Below are positions 1-9,132 of a stretch of 64,000 nt of DNA, one piece after another. Below the pieces are notes generated by a model, which was not told the origin of the DNA, did no database searches, and saw nothing but the letters and a program-made list of their open reading frames with translations. The stretch is from Clostridiales bacterium. GTDB lineage: Bacteria > Bacillota > Clostridia > Peptostreptococcales > Anaerovoracaceae. Position numbers and translations under genes: made by a program. The stretch spans positions 18,963 through 82,962 of the forward strand of contig QXXF01000017.1 of the NCBI GenBank assembly GCA_009911365.1, in the 5' to 3' direction. Each line of letters begins with the position of its first letter. Position 1 is the first letter of the stretch.

Positions 1-1236
1 GAAGGCATCTATTTCTGGGATGAGGATGGAAAGAAGTATTATGACATGTCCGCTCAGCTGGTCAACTCCAACCTGGGACATGGAAACAAGGCTATCGTGA
101 ACGCAATCAAAGAGCAGGCTGATAAGATCCCGTTCATGGGACCTGGATTCGCCCTTGACGTTCGTTCCGACGCAGCAGAAGCCATCGTAGAAGCTTCCGG
201 CCTGAAAGGCGCAAAAGTATTCTTCACAAACGCTGGCGCAGAATCCAATGAAAACGCCATCAAAATCGCAAAGCAGTATACTGGAAGATGGAAGATCTTC
301 TCCATGTACAGATGCTATCACGGTTCTTCCGCTGGCGCAGGTATGCTGACTGGCGAACCAAGACACTTTGCGAACGAACCTGGCCCTGCTGGATTCATCA
401 AATATGATGGCCCTTATGCTTACAGAGCGCCAAAAGCCTGCAAATTTGAAAGCGAAGACGATGTAGCTGATTTCTATTTGGAACTGTTAGAAAACCAGTT
501 CAAATATGAAGGACCAGACAGCATTGCCGCTATTTTCATGGAATCCGTAGTTGGTTCCAACGGTATCCTGGTTCCACCAGCAAAATATGTGAAAGGCGTT
601 CGCGACCTGTGTACAAAGTATGGCATCCTGATGGTATGCGATGAAGTAATGGCTGGATGGTACAGAACAGGCACTTGCTTTGCGTTCCAGCAGTTCGGTA
701 TCGAACCTGACCTGGTGACATTCGCAAAAGGCGCGACTTGTGGTTACGTTCCTCTCGGCGGCGTTATCGTAACAGAACCAATTGCGAAATACTTTGACGA
801 TCACAAGATGATGTGCGGTCTGACTTACAGCGCTCATCCAATGGGATGCGCTGCTGCTGTGGCTACGATCAAAGAATACAAAGATCGTAACATTGCTGAC
901 AATGTAGCAAAACAGGGCAAAGTATTAGGAGAATTGTTAGAAGACCTGCAGAAGAAGCACGCTTGTGTTGGCGAAGTTCGTTACATCGGCCTGTTCTCCG
1001 CTTTTGAACTGGTAAAAGACAAGGCTACAAAAGAACCACTTGTTGCTTTCAACGAAGATCCTGACGGTCTGATGGCTAAGATTGTTGGTATGCTGAAACA
1101 GGAAGGCTTCTTTACTTACTCTCATGAAAACATGATTATCGTCGCTCCTCCGCTCATCATTACAGAAGAAGAGCTGAGAACAGCAATGGGAATCCTGGAC
1201 AAAGTTATGGATTCAGTTGACAACATGATTAAATAA
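1..1236 (+). CDS. Class III (PLP) aminotransferase, 5' end cut by window
   Basis: The reading frame is open from base 1, so the gene starts outside the window; 411 codons are present and roughly the first 30-60 residues are missing compared with the usual 430-460. This is a fold-type I, class III pyridoxal-phosphate aminotransferase. The acidic DEVMAGW segment contacts the cofactor, and the Schiff-base lysine lies in TFAKGATCGYVPLGG (about residue 245 of what is visible). Class III members use omega-amino donors such as taurine, beta-alanine, GABA or putrescine. The sequence alone does not settle the donor, although the GYVPLGG loop and overall spacing resemble taurine/beta-alanine:pyruvate enzymes. 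A strong terminator follows 35 bp after the stop, so this is the last gene of its transcript. Confidence 0.9.
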   Translation, partial: EGIYFWDEDGKKYYDMSAQLVNSNLGHGNKAIVNAIKEQADKIPFMGPGFALDVRSDAAEAIVEASGLKGAKVFFTNAGAESNENAIKIAKQYTGRWKIFSMYRCYHGSSAGAGMLTGEPRHFANEPGPAGFIKYDGPYAYRAPKACKFESEDDVADFYLELLENQFKYEGPDSIAAIFMESVVGSNGILVPPAKYVKGVRDLCTKYGILMVCDEVMAGWYRTGTCFAFQQFGIEPDLVTFAKGATCGYVPLGGVIVTEPIAKYFDDHKMMCGLTYSAHPMGCAAAVATIKEYKDRNIADNVAKQGKVLGELLEDLQKKHACVGEVRYIGLFSAFELVKDKATKEPLVAFNEDPDGLMAKIVGMLKQEGFFTYSHENMIIVAPPLIITEEELRTAMGILDKVMDSVDNMIK

Positions 1237-1270
1237 ACTCTCTTTAATCATGCAATAGTACTCCTTATAA

Positions 1271-1300
1271 AGACGCCTCGGATATTCCGAGGCGTCTTTT
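1271..1300 (+). terminator. Rho-independent terminator after the aminotransferase
   Basis: An 11-bp G+C-rich stem (AGACGCCTCGG paired with CCGAGGCGTCT) with a 5-base loop is followed directly by TTTT. It separates the aminotransferase transcript from lexA. Confidence 0.9.
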
Positions 1301-1407
1301 CTGCCTTGCCACCACTTTGTGGTCTCCAACTAGAACGCATACCGCAGTCTCTGAACACGTCACCCCTAGCCGCCTTTCTCTAGGAAAATTATTTTTTCAT
1401 ATATTTG

Positions 1408-1446
1408 CGAACACTTGTTTACAATCTGTTCGTTCTGTGGTATTAT
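1408..1446 (+). promoter_or_regulatory. lexA promoter with overlapping LexA (SOS) box
   Basis: TTTACA (1418-1423), a 17-bp spacer and TATTAT (1441-1446) form a sigma-A promoter. CGAACACTTGTTTA at 1408-1421 resembles the Gram-positive LexA operator CGAAC-N4-GTTCG: the left half is perfect and the right half is degenerate. It overlaps the -35 element, as expected for autorepression. Confidence 0.75.
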
Positions 1447-1484
1447 AGAATCAAAGTTAAACATCGCTCGAGAGGAGTACTACT

Positions 1485-2129
1485 ATGTTAAAAGAACGCG
1501 AAGAAAAAATTTTAAATTATATGAAAAGTGAAATCCGTCAGAAAGGCTATCCCCCTACTGTCCGAGAAATCTGTGGTGCTTTGGGTATCAAATCCACTTC
1601 CACTGCCCACAAAGACATCGACAACTTGGTGAAAAAGGGCTACATTGTCAAGGACCCAGCAAAGCCCCGGGCACTGATGGTCAAAGACATGGATTCTCAG
1701 ACAAACTCCGGCTCCGCCCCCTGCTTTGACAACGCAGAGCGAACAGATGTGGTGGACATTCCTATCATTGGCCGGGTAGCCGCAGGCACTCCCATCCTGG
1801 CAGAACAAAACGTGGAAGATTCCCTGCCTGTCCCTGCTCGTTTCCTCGGCAGCGGCACCAACTTCATGTTGACCGTAAAGGGAGAAAGCATGATCGAAGT
1901 TGGAATCATGGACGGTGACTATTTGCTAGTGGAACAGCAGGACTCTGCCCGCAACGGCGATATCGTAGTGGCTATGGTGGATGGCTTTGAAAGCGAAGCC
2001 ACTGTAAAGACGTTTTATCAAGAAGCGGACCACATCCGTCTCCAGCCGGAGAATTCTTCCATGAGTCCAATCATTGTTCAGGATGCGAAAATTCTTGGCA
2101 AAGTGAAAGGTGTGTTCCGGTATTTTTAG
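1485..2129 (+). CDS. lexA: LexA SOS repressor (autocleaving S24 protease)
   Basis: LexA represses DNA-damage genes and cleaves itself when RecA filaments form. The 214-residue length is standard. An N-terminal winged helix-turn-helix (about residues 1-65) contains the PPTVREIC and STSTAHKDI recognition region. The scissile Ala100-Gly101 bond lies in GRVAAGTP, with catalytic Ser135 in GESM and Lys175 in EATVKTF. An AGAGGAG ribosome-binding site lies 8 bases before the ATG. A Cheo-type operator overlaps the promoter, indicating autoregulation. The next gene begins 1 bp after the stop, so the AEC transporter is probably co-transcribed. Confidence 0.97.
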   Translation: MLKEREEKILNYMKSEIRQKGYPPTVREICGALGIKSTSTAHKDIDNLVKKGYIVKDPAKPRALMVKDMDSQTNSGSAPCFDNAERTDVVDIPIIGRVAAGTPILAEQNVEDSLPVPARFLGSGTNFMLTVKGESMIEVGIMDGDYLLVEQQDSARNGDIVVAMVDGFESEATVKTFYQEADHIRLQPENSSMSPIIVQDAKILGKVKGVFRYF

Positions 2130-2130
2130 C

Positions 2131-3078
2131 ATGTCCATTATTTTAACAAAAATCGCAATTATTTTTTCCATGGCCGGCGTAGGCTTTATTGCCAATAAAG
2201 CAAAGGTGCTTCCCAGCGAATCCAACGGACACCTCATTGCGTTGCTCATGAACGTGACTACGCCATGTATGTTAATCACATCCATCACAGGAAAGACCTT
2301 GACTGCTGGCACCTTTACAGCCACGCTGGAAGTTTTGGCGGGAACCATGGTTTTCTTTCTTGTGGGGATGGGTTTATCTCTGCTCATTGTCCGCCTGCTG
2401 CGGATCTCCCCTACTGATCAGGGAGTCTGTATGTGTGTTCTTACCAGCGTCAACACTGGATTCATGGGGTTCCCGATCACTAAAGCCGCTTTTGGAAATG
2501 AGGCTTTGTTTTTCATGGTCATCAGTAACATCGTCTTGAACATTTACCTCTACTCCCTGGCACTGATGCAGTTGAACATGGGTGGAGAAAAACGAGGTCG
2601 CCGGGGACTGAAAAAGACGCTGAAGCCAATACTCAACGGTTGCTCCCTGGCTTCGATCATTGGAATCATCATGCTTTTTGCCGGACTGCGTCTCCCATCC
2701 TTTTTTAATGAACTATTAACGGATATTGGGAACATCACTGTGCCCCTTTCTATGATTGTGGTGGGCGTGCAGCTGGGAAGCAGCAAAATCACCCGTGTCA
2801 TCAGAAACGGTAAGCTGATCCTGATTGCCCTGATCGCTCAAATCATCTGGCCTGCTCTGACCTTCTTAGCGGTCAACTGGCTGCCGCTGCAACAAATGAG
2901 CAAGCTGATCCTGACTTACGGCGCAGCCTTCCCCACTGCGGTCATCGTTGTGGCTCTGGCGGCCAAAGAGCAGAAAAACTCTCAATTAGCAGCGGAAGGG
3001 GTAGCCATGACCACTTTGTTTTCCATGGTCACCCTACCCCTTGCCACCATGTTTTTATCTGCGCATTTTCAGGTGTGA
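2131..3078 (+). CDS. AEC-family transporter (auxin efflux carrier fold)
   Basis: A hydrophobic protein of about 315 residues with some ten membrane segments, typical of the AEC/malonate-malate permease family (MleP, MdcF, YfdV). Conserved features include the N-terminal GVGFIANKAKVLP segment and the TGFMGFPI motif in the first half. The substrate cannot be read from the sequence; carboxylates are common in the family. The ATG at 2131 lies one base after the lexA stop and I prefer it. An in-frame GTG at 2110 inside lexA is possible, and neither has a strong Shine-Dalgarno, which suggests translational coupling to lexA. Pairing a transporter with lexA is unusual but may only be read-through. 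Confidence 0.85.
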   Translation: MSIILTKIAIIFSMAGVGFIANKAKVLPSESNGHLIALLMNVTTPCMLITSITGKTLTAGTFTATLEVLAGTMVFFLVGMGLSLLIVRLLRISPTDQGVCMCVLTSVNTGFMGFPITKAAFGNEALFFMVISNIVLNIYLYSLALMQLNMGGEKRGRRGLKKTLKPILNGCSLASIIGIIMLFAGLRLPSFFNELLTDIGNITVPLSMIVVGVQLGSSKITRVIRNGKLILIALIAQIIWPALTFLAVNWLPLQQMSKLILTYGAAFPTAVIVVALAAKEQKNSQLAAEGVAMTTLFSMVTLPLATMFLSAHFQV

Positions 3079-3162
3079 GCCGATGGCAGGGCTTCGTGTC
3101 TCTCGTCTGTTTTGCCGCTGTCTAAAGTCCAGAAATCCATCAGATATCCGGTTCTGATACAC

Positions 3163-3203
3163 AAAAGGGACACCTCATTTTTCATCTTTGAAATGTCCCT
3201 TTT
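3163..3203. terminator. Bidirectional terminator between convergent genes
   Basis: AAAAGGGAC (3163-3171) pairs with GTCCCTTTT (3195-3203), giving a 9-bp stem with A-runs upstream and T-runs downstream. It can therefore end both the AEC transporter (+) and the large surface protein (-). Confidence 0.8.
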
Positions 3204-3228
3204 CTTGTGCTTTATGTCTCGCGGTCCT

Positions 3229-6200
3229 TTACTTTCTCAGTTTTCTGGTTCTCCACAGCGCACCCATCACTCCTGCGGACAGCAGCATCAAAATGGCCAA
3301 GCAGATGAGATACGTCTGAGATGTGGTGTCTCCTGTTTGCGTTTGATTTCCGCTTACGCTCTCAGCCCCTGCATGCTTGCCGCCTTTACCGTCTTTGGAG
3401 CCACCTGCTGCGGCTTCTGCCAGAATGGTGTATTTTGCGGTCCTGACCTGCGGCAGGGCATAATTGCCGTTGGAAATGGAAGTAGCCTCTGCCGTATGGG
3501 TCCCCGGCTTTTTTTGTTTTCCATTCTTCACGGTCACTGATGCCTGGTCATCTCCCAAGAGTCCTACAGCTACAGCCCGCACATTGGACGCTTTTCCATC
3601 ATAAGTCCTGGTCTTGGTGCCGCTCCATGCCAAAGATACGGTGACTGGCCTTACTTCCACTGGAATCTCCTTTGATGTGACCAGATAATGGTTCAGGTCC
3701 TTTGGCGTGTAGGTGATGGTGTACGTTTTCCCGCTGTCAGCCACTTGCAGCATGGCCGCCGGCTGTGCGAACACAAACGTTTCATCCTTGTCTCCACCCT
3801 GCAGTTCCGCCGCGCCCAGCGGCTGACCATAAGTCATCACCGCGCGTTCTGGGAATTTCACGGCAGGCTCTGCCTTGCCAATGGTATACGAGCAAATCCT
3901 CGCTTTGACAGCGGCCTCACTGTTGTCCAAACGGTAGTTCTCGTTGGAAATGGATACGGCCAGGGCCTTGTAGGTGCCAATTTCAATCTGATCACCATTG
4001 AACACCTTAATGTTGCCCTTGTCCCCTGCCAGCAAATCCGTTGCCCTGGCGGTCACATTGGCTGGTTTTCCTGTATAGCGAAGATTGGAAACATCGTCCC
4101 AGGCCACGCCAGTGACCCTTTGCTCGATCCACAAGGACGCAGGTACCATGGTCACCCGATAATTGGCGTTTCCACAATGACCCAGCTCTATGGTGTACGC
4201 ACCCGCGGGACTCCTTGGCTTGTCGCCGGTTTCACCGCTGCTGTCCTCTGCTGATATGGCTGTCAGGGTTATCTGCAGATCTTCCTTTTTATCCGCCAAA
4301 GCCAGCTGGCTTTCATCCATCGCCCAATCCAGCTTCGTTCTTTCTCCGTAAACCTTCTCTTCATCCTGTGCCGCAGCGGTAATCGGTTTCGGGCGAACCT
4401 GCACAGTGATTTTCTTAAACACTGGCCGCTTGTTCAGGTCTGTAGGGGTGAACTTGACCCAGCTGTCATGTTTGCCGGCTTCTAAGTATTGATTGCCGGC
4501 TTCAGGTCCATCCTCCCGTTCCACGAAAGAAAATGTTCCATCACCAGATGCCAGCACCAGCCACGCATCAGAAAGCTTTTGCCCATAAGTCAGGACCGCC
4601 GCCTGTGGCATGGCATAATCATCTGCGCCAGCCCGCCTTACCAGATACCGTATAGATAAGCTGCTTGCTCCATCCGCTTCCTCATCTTCCGGCAACGCGT
4701 AATTGCGGCTCTTTGTTCCTTTCAAGCCTATGATCTTGGCATGGAAGATTTTTAAGTCTTCTAGAGTCTCGTTACCAGTCACCCAACTGGCTTGTGCGGT
4801 TCCATCGCTTTCCACAGTCAGCTGGCAGTCATCCCCCGACACCAAATTGGTGATGTTCGCCGAAGGTGCGGGGTCGCCTACTTTAATGTTGTTCACAGGG
4901 TTCCACTTGATTTCCACGGTAAGTGGTTTTACCACTAAACGGCCGTTGTCAAACTGGATCTGATAATTCGGATTTTGCTTTTCCGTGGTCGCCGTGATCG
5001 CATAAGAACCTGCGTCACACTTCTTGTTGTCGCCATCGCCCGCGGTCAGCTTAAACTGGAATTCTTCCACCGAGTCCGTTCCTACCAGCTGAGACTCTTT
5101 CATATGCCAAGTCAGCGCAGGCGTGTCCTGGTTGTAGATTTTCTCTTTGTCATCAATGTTCACCACGAGTTTTTTGGCTTCCACCACCACTTTCACGTCT
5201 TGCTCCGCGATTTGGTAGTTGTTTTGGTCTGCTGGCAGAAATCTCATCTTGTAATTGGTCCCGCTTTGAGCCACCGTTGGCATCTGCTCTTCCTGTGCGA
5301 ACCGGAACATGCCCTGGATTCCATTGCGGTTTTCGCCCTCCAGCTTGGCCTGGGCCAGCGCCTGTCCATAGGTAATGGTCCCCAACGTTGGGAAGGTCAC
5401 ATTTGGCATTGCTTTGCTGATTTCATAGTCCCACCGAAGTGCCTGCTCCCCAATAGGCAGCCCGTAGTTCTTGTTGGTCAGCCCCCAGGCCACTGCCGTA
5501 TAAGAGCCGGCATTGACGCTTTTGGCACCCAGCAGCTTTACCTCACATGTGTCGCCTGCCAATTTATTTTTCACTGTGGCCTGAATATTCACAGGGCTGC
5601 CGGTATATGTATAGGTGCTGCTGCCAGGCCACTGAATTTCCACGATTTTCTTGGAAATGGTCAAAAGAGCCGGTACCACTGTCACGTCATAATTGTCGCT
5701 GCCACAAACCTTTTTCTCAATTTGATAAACACCAACATTGCTTTTTGGCTCATCGCCGCTTCCCGCCCCTGCGGTCAGCGTCAGCTTTAAATCCGATTTT
5801 TGATCGCTGCCCACCAGCTGATTTTCCGGCACCGTAAAATCCAGACTCGTTGCTTCTCCATAGGTTTTCCGCGCATCCTTGGCATTAACAACGATTGGCT
5901 TTTTCTGCACAGTGACTGGAACTTTCTCTGCCGCAGGATGCTCTGTGCTGGAATCTTTCGGCCGGTAGACCATCTGCAGCTGGTAGCTGCCTGCTGCTAG
6001 AATCTTGTTGTCTATGTTTCCAGTATCATCCACAAAATGAAACTCCCCATCGCCGGAGGCCCCTGCCAACTCCGCCTCAGAAAGCTTTTGTCCATAAGTC
6101 AGCGTCACCTTTGTGGGAAAGGCGAAATCCTCCGCACCGGCCCTGCGGATATAGTAGTCCTGCTCGCATCCATCGTCTGGCAATTTGTAGTTGCCCGCGT

Positions 6201-8940
6201 CTTTTCCAGTGAGCTTGGTGATCGTGGCCGTGTATTTTGTCGGCTTGGTTGGAGGTGCGCCGTTCCAGCTTGGTCCTACTTCGCTTCCGCCTTCCACTAC
6301 CGGAGCACAGGCATCCCCTTTCAGGACTCCTGTCAGCGCCGCAGTCACGGAAACCGGACTGCCGTTATAAATCAAATTTCTGGTGTCGCTCCACTGGACT
6401 CCGACTATTTTTCGTGTTACCCGCAAAGTCCCATGTTTCAGCCGCGGATTATAGTTTTTGGAAGACGTGCTCACTTTTCCTGAAATGTCATAATTCGCCG
6501 CGACACCCGCATAATTGATCACCTCTAAGCTTACTTGGAACAGGTCTTTGGTATCGCTTCCTACCAGCGCGTCAGGCGCCAGACTCCAAGTCAATGCTGG
6601 AAACGATTCTCCATATTCGATGGTCTTGTCATCAGCGATGATTTCGATGGCTTTTGGCACAAAATAGGTAATCGTCACTTCCTGTGTCACTGGCTTCAAC
6701 CTTTTATCCTTTGGTGTAAAGGTCAGTTTGAACCGCTTCTTTTTCTCATAGTCCTCATAGGTAGGGACATAATCCCCGTCTTCAAAGCGAAACGTCCCTT
6801 CGACAGCTTCGCTCTGACCTGACAGTCTGGCTTCATCCAGCGTCTGCCCATATGTGATTCCGATGTCTGTTGGAAACTTGACCTTTGCCGTGAAAGAATC
6901 CATGGCGAAATTCGTCTCGTAGATCAGCCTGGATGTCTGCTCGTCAATAAAATTCAGCATCACCATTCCCAGCCTGCGATTGTCAATATATCCGGCCCCA
7001 TCACTTGCCTTGTCGCTATACAGCAGAGGGTTGATGTCCCTGGTAAGGCCCAGAGGAAAACCAACAGCGCAGCTGGTAAAGTTATAGATGAACGCGCCAT
7101 TTGGAATCACATGCTGCGGGTCAGAGCCTGTGGTCTGCTTCATGGTCCCTGTGATATAGTCCCATTTACCTCTGGAATAGCTGTTGTACGCATCCTGCAC
7201 GTAGAAGGAAACTCCGTCCTGATTATAGACTTCCATCGCATATTTCTGAGCCTGGAAATTGATGGAGCCCCAATTTTTCAAATATGGTCCAAACCAGGAA
7301 ATTTCCACGCCATCAGTCTTTTTCGGATCGTATTTGGAAGTGTCAATATCAAAACCCCTCACAAACACGATTTTACCCCTGGCTTCGCCCAGAGACGGCG
7401 CGCCGCTGTCCTGCCAGCCAGTGTAAACGTACTGCTTGTTTTTCTTTATGAATTCTCCTATTGCCGTGCCCAGTCCCTGGATGCTGCCAGCATTGGGCGC
7501 CATTTTGAAAATCAAGGTTTCTGACCGATTAGTCTGGAGAAACAGCACGCTTTCATCGAAAATCTTCTGTAGTGTCAGTTCTTGGCCATTGGCGTCGTAG
7601 CATTGCCACAGTGAACTTCCATGTATGATCTTCACATCGCCTGGGGCAGCGTTATCTTTTGTGGCATTGCAGCGGATGTCAAAGCTTCGGGTTCCAACGT
7701 TCAACTGTTCCTCAAAATACAGGCTCTGGCAAGAGGTGAGAGAAAGGCTGGGCACTGCGTCCTGGACAATGGCAGCGGTTCCCGTGTCATGGGTGGCGGG
7801 GATGTTCAGCGCCGCCAGACTAGCTCCATCGGGCAGATCTTTCATCCACGGATTGGCGCATTCGTAATGCTGGCTTCCTCTGACACCCACCTGGCTCACT
7901 GTGAACTCATCCACATTGCCTGATTTGGCCTGGATCAAAATAGTTTCGCGCTCTTTTTTAGAGTAAGTATCACCCAGGAAGACCCCGCTCCTGGCATTTT
8001 GAATCTTGTATGTCCTGTCAGAAGTTTTGACAAATCTCCAGATCTGAGAAGTATTATAATTTTGATCCTTGGACTCCTTGGACCAAAGGTTCAGCTCCGC
8101 CCCTGGCGAGCCATCTTCGCCCACCACGTCCCACACTTTATTCGTGGTGCCGTTATCATCATTGAGAGCCTCGATTTCATAGCCTTGATACTTTTCGTTC
8201 CACAAAACCCTCCATCTGCTGCTGGTGCCCAATCTGTACAGATCCAGTCTGGTATGATTCAGCTTGGAATCGCTCACTCGGTTGATGCCCTCCAGGGTGT
8301 CTTTTTTAAAGAAATTGAAGACCCCGTTTGTCTCGTTTTTCCCGATCAGGTCATCTGCCAGTTCCTGTGTCACTGGCACCACGCATGGCGTCACGATCCA
8401 TTTTTCCCGCTTAGCTTCGCTCACCTGCACCACATCGCTGCTGCTGGGATGAGCGGAATCCTTGAGCCCTGCCCACAGTTTGGTTTCTTCATTCTGAATG
8501 AAATAAGATTTGTTTCCGTACTGGTCGGTTCCCGCGTCATAAAAGGCCCAGTGCCGGTGATGATTTTTGTTTCCCGGCAGCTCCTTATCCTCATTCTCCC
8601 AGACATGGATCTCCGCCCCCTCGTTTTTTGAATGATCTTTTACATCCACAAAACGATCCGTGCCATTGTCTTTAATAAATTTGATACCATAGAAACCGTC
8701 ACAGCCGCTCACTTTATCAAAGCGAAAGACGCAATTGCTGCCGGAGGAATCGTCCATATGGATGCTGCTGCCTTTGTGTCCATCTGTGTTCCATCGATAA
8801 TTGATGTTATCTGCCAAAGTGATGAACACCTTCTCAGAACTGGCCGGCATATCCGTGACCTGGCTGTCCGCAGCATACACAGCCTCCCCGCAGCAGAAAC
8901 ATAAGACTGCCATAAATACAAACGCTAAGATTCTTTTCAT
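3229..8940 (-). CDS. Giant secreted PI-PLC-X-like protein with lectin-like and MBG repeats, wall-anchored
   Basis: 1,903 residues. A signal peptide (about 1-24, ending AVYAADS) is followed by two ricin-type, beta-trefoil-like regions (about 35-190 and 205-350, judged from QxW-like patterns). A phosphatidylinositol-specific phospholipase C X-type domain begins at about 365, with the two expected catalytic histidines, His384 in IPATHDTGT and His440 in IIHGS. Residues from about 700 to 1,800 are tandem beta modules: five copies carry a TYGQ signature and alternate with MBG/YDG-type units (KxYGE, YxGxPxxV). The C terminus has a low-complexity Gly/Lys/Ser linker, NQTQTGD, a hydrophobic helix and a basic tail, like a variant LPxTG sorting signal. 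Likely role: a cell-surface phosphodiesterase or adhesin acting on inositol-type lipids or glycans. The substrate is unknown, and no sortase lies nearby. Confidence 0.85.
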   Translation of the reverse strand: MKRILAFVFMAVLCFCCGEAVYAADSQVTDMPASSEKVFITLADNINYRWNTDGHKGSSIHMDDSSGSNCVFRFDKVSGCDGFYGIKFIKDNGTDRFVDVKDHSKNEGAEIHVWENEDKELPGNKNHHRHWAFYDAGTDQYGNKSYFIQNEETKLWAGLKDSAHPSSSDVVQVSEAKREKWIVTPCVVPVTQELADDLIGKNETNGVFNFFKKDTLEGINRVSDSKLNHTRLDLYRLGTSSRWRVLWNEKYQGYEIEALNDDNGTTNKVWDVVGEDGSPGAELNLWSKESKDQNYNTSQIWRFVKTSDRTYKIQNARSGVFLGDTYSKKERETILIQAKSGNVDEFTVSQVGVRGSQHYECANPWMKDLPDGASLAALNIPATHDTGTAAIVQDAVPSLSLTSCQSLYFEEQLNVGTRSFDIRCNATKDNAAPGDVKIIHGSSLWQCYDANGQELTLQKIFDESVLFLQTNRSETLIFKMAPNAGSIQGLGTAIGEFIKKNKQYVYTGWQDSGAPSLGEARGKIVFVRGFDIDTSKYDPKKTDGVEISWFGPYLKNWGSINFQAQKYAMEVYNQDGVSFYVQDAYNSYSRGKWDYITGTMKQTTGSDPQHVIPNGAFIYNFTSCAVGFPLGLTRDINPLLYSDKASDGAGYIDNRRLGMVMLNFIDEQTSRLIYETNFAMDSFTAKVKFPTDIGITYGQTLDEARLSGQSEAVEGTFRFEDGDYVPTYEDYEKKKRFKLTFTPKDKRLKPVTQEVTITYFVPKAIEIIADDKTIEYGESFPALTWSLAPDALVGSDTKDLFQVSLEVINYAGVAANYDISGKVSTSSKNYNPRLKHGTLRVTRKIVGVQWSDTRNLIYNGSPVSVTAALTGVLKGDACAPVVEGGSEVGPSWNGAPPTKPTKYTATITKLTGKDAGNYKLPDDGCEQDYYIRRAGAEDFAFPTKVTLTYGQKLSEAELAGASGDGEFHFVDDTGNIDNKILAAGSYQLQMVYRPKDSSTEHPAAEKVPVTVQKKPIVVNAKDARKTYGEATSLDFTVPENQLVGSDQKSDLKLTLTAGAGSGDEPKSNVGVYQIEKKVCGSDNYDVTVVPALLTISKKIVEIQWPGSSTYTYTGSPVNIQATVKNKLAGDTCEVKLLGAKSVNAGSYTAVAWGLTNKNYGLPIGEQALRWDYEISKAMPNVTFPTLGTITYGQALAQAKLEGENRNGIQGMFRFAQEEQMPTVAQSGTNYKMRFLPADQNNYQIAEQDVKVVVEAKKLVVNIDDKEKIYNQDTPALTWHMKESQLVGTDSVEEFQFKLTAGDGDNKKCDAGSYAITATTEKQNPNYQIQFDNGRLVVKPLTVEIKWNPVNNIKVGDPAPSANITNLVSGDDCQLTVESDGTAQASWVTGNETLEDLKIFHAKIIGLKGTKSRNYALPEDEEADGASSLSIRYLVRRAGADDYAMPQAAVLTYGQKLSDAWLVLASGDGTFSFVEREDGPEAGNQYLEAGKHDSWVKFTPTDLNKRPVFKKITVQVRPKPITAAAQDEEKVYGERTKLDWAMDESQLALADKKEDLQITLTAISAEDSSGETGDKPRSPAGAYTIELGHCGNANYRVTMVPASLWIEQRVTGVAWDDVSNLRYTGKPANVTARATDLLAGDKGNIKVFNGDQIEIGTYKALAVSISNENYRLDNSEAAVKARICSYTIGKAEPAVKFPERAVMTYGQPLGAAELQGGDKDETFVFAQPAAMLQVADSGKTYTITYTPKDLNHYLVTSKEIPVEVRPVTVSLAWSGTKTRTYDGKASNVRAVAVGLLGDDQASVTVKNGKQKKPGTHTAEATSISNGNYALPQVRTAKYTILAEAAAGGSKDGKGGKHAGAESVSGNQTQTGDTTSQTYLICLAILMLLSAGVMGALWRTRKLRK

Positions 8941-9132
8941 ACCATAACCTCCTATTTTCCATTATAGAAACATTCGGAGAAAAGGCAAGGCTTCTGATGT
9001 GAACGTTGATTTTCCGGTCAGAACGTTAAAGCCAAAGCGTTTTTAAGATTTTGCATTATGAGGGTCCTCGTAACCAAACCCTATGCTTAATGGTCCCCGC
9101 CAAGCGCACCGTCTTCTTGCTTATAACATCAT

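Noticed and set aside
3688-8904. Many plus-strand ORFs of 60-270 codons across the large phospholipase-like gene
   Set aside because: They lie antisense to one uninterrupted 1,903-codon frame with clear domains, and have no ribosome-binding sites or recognisable domains.
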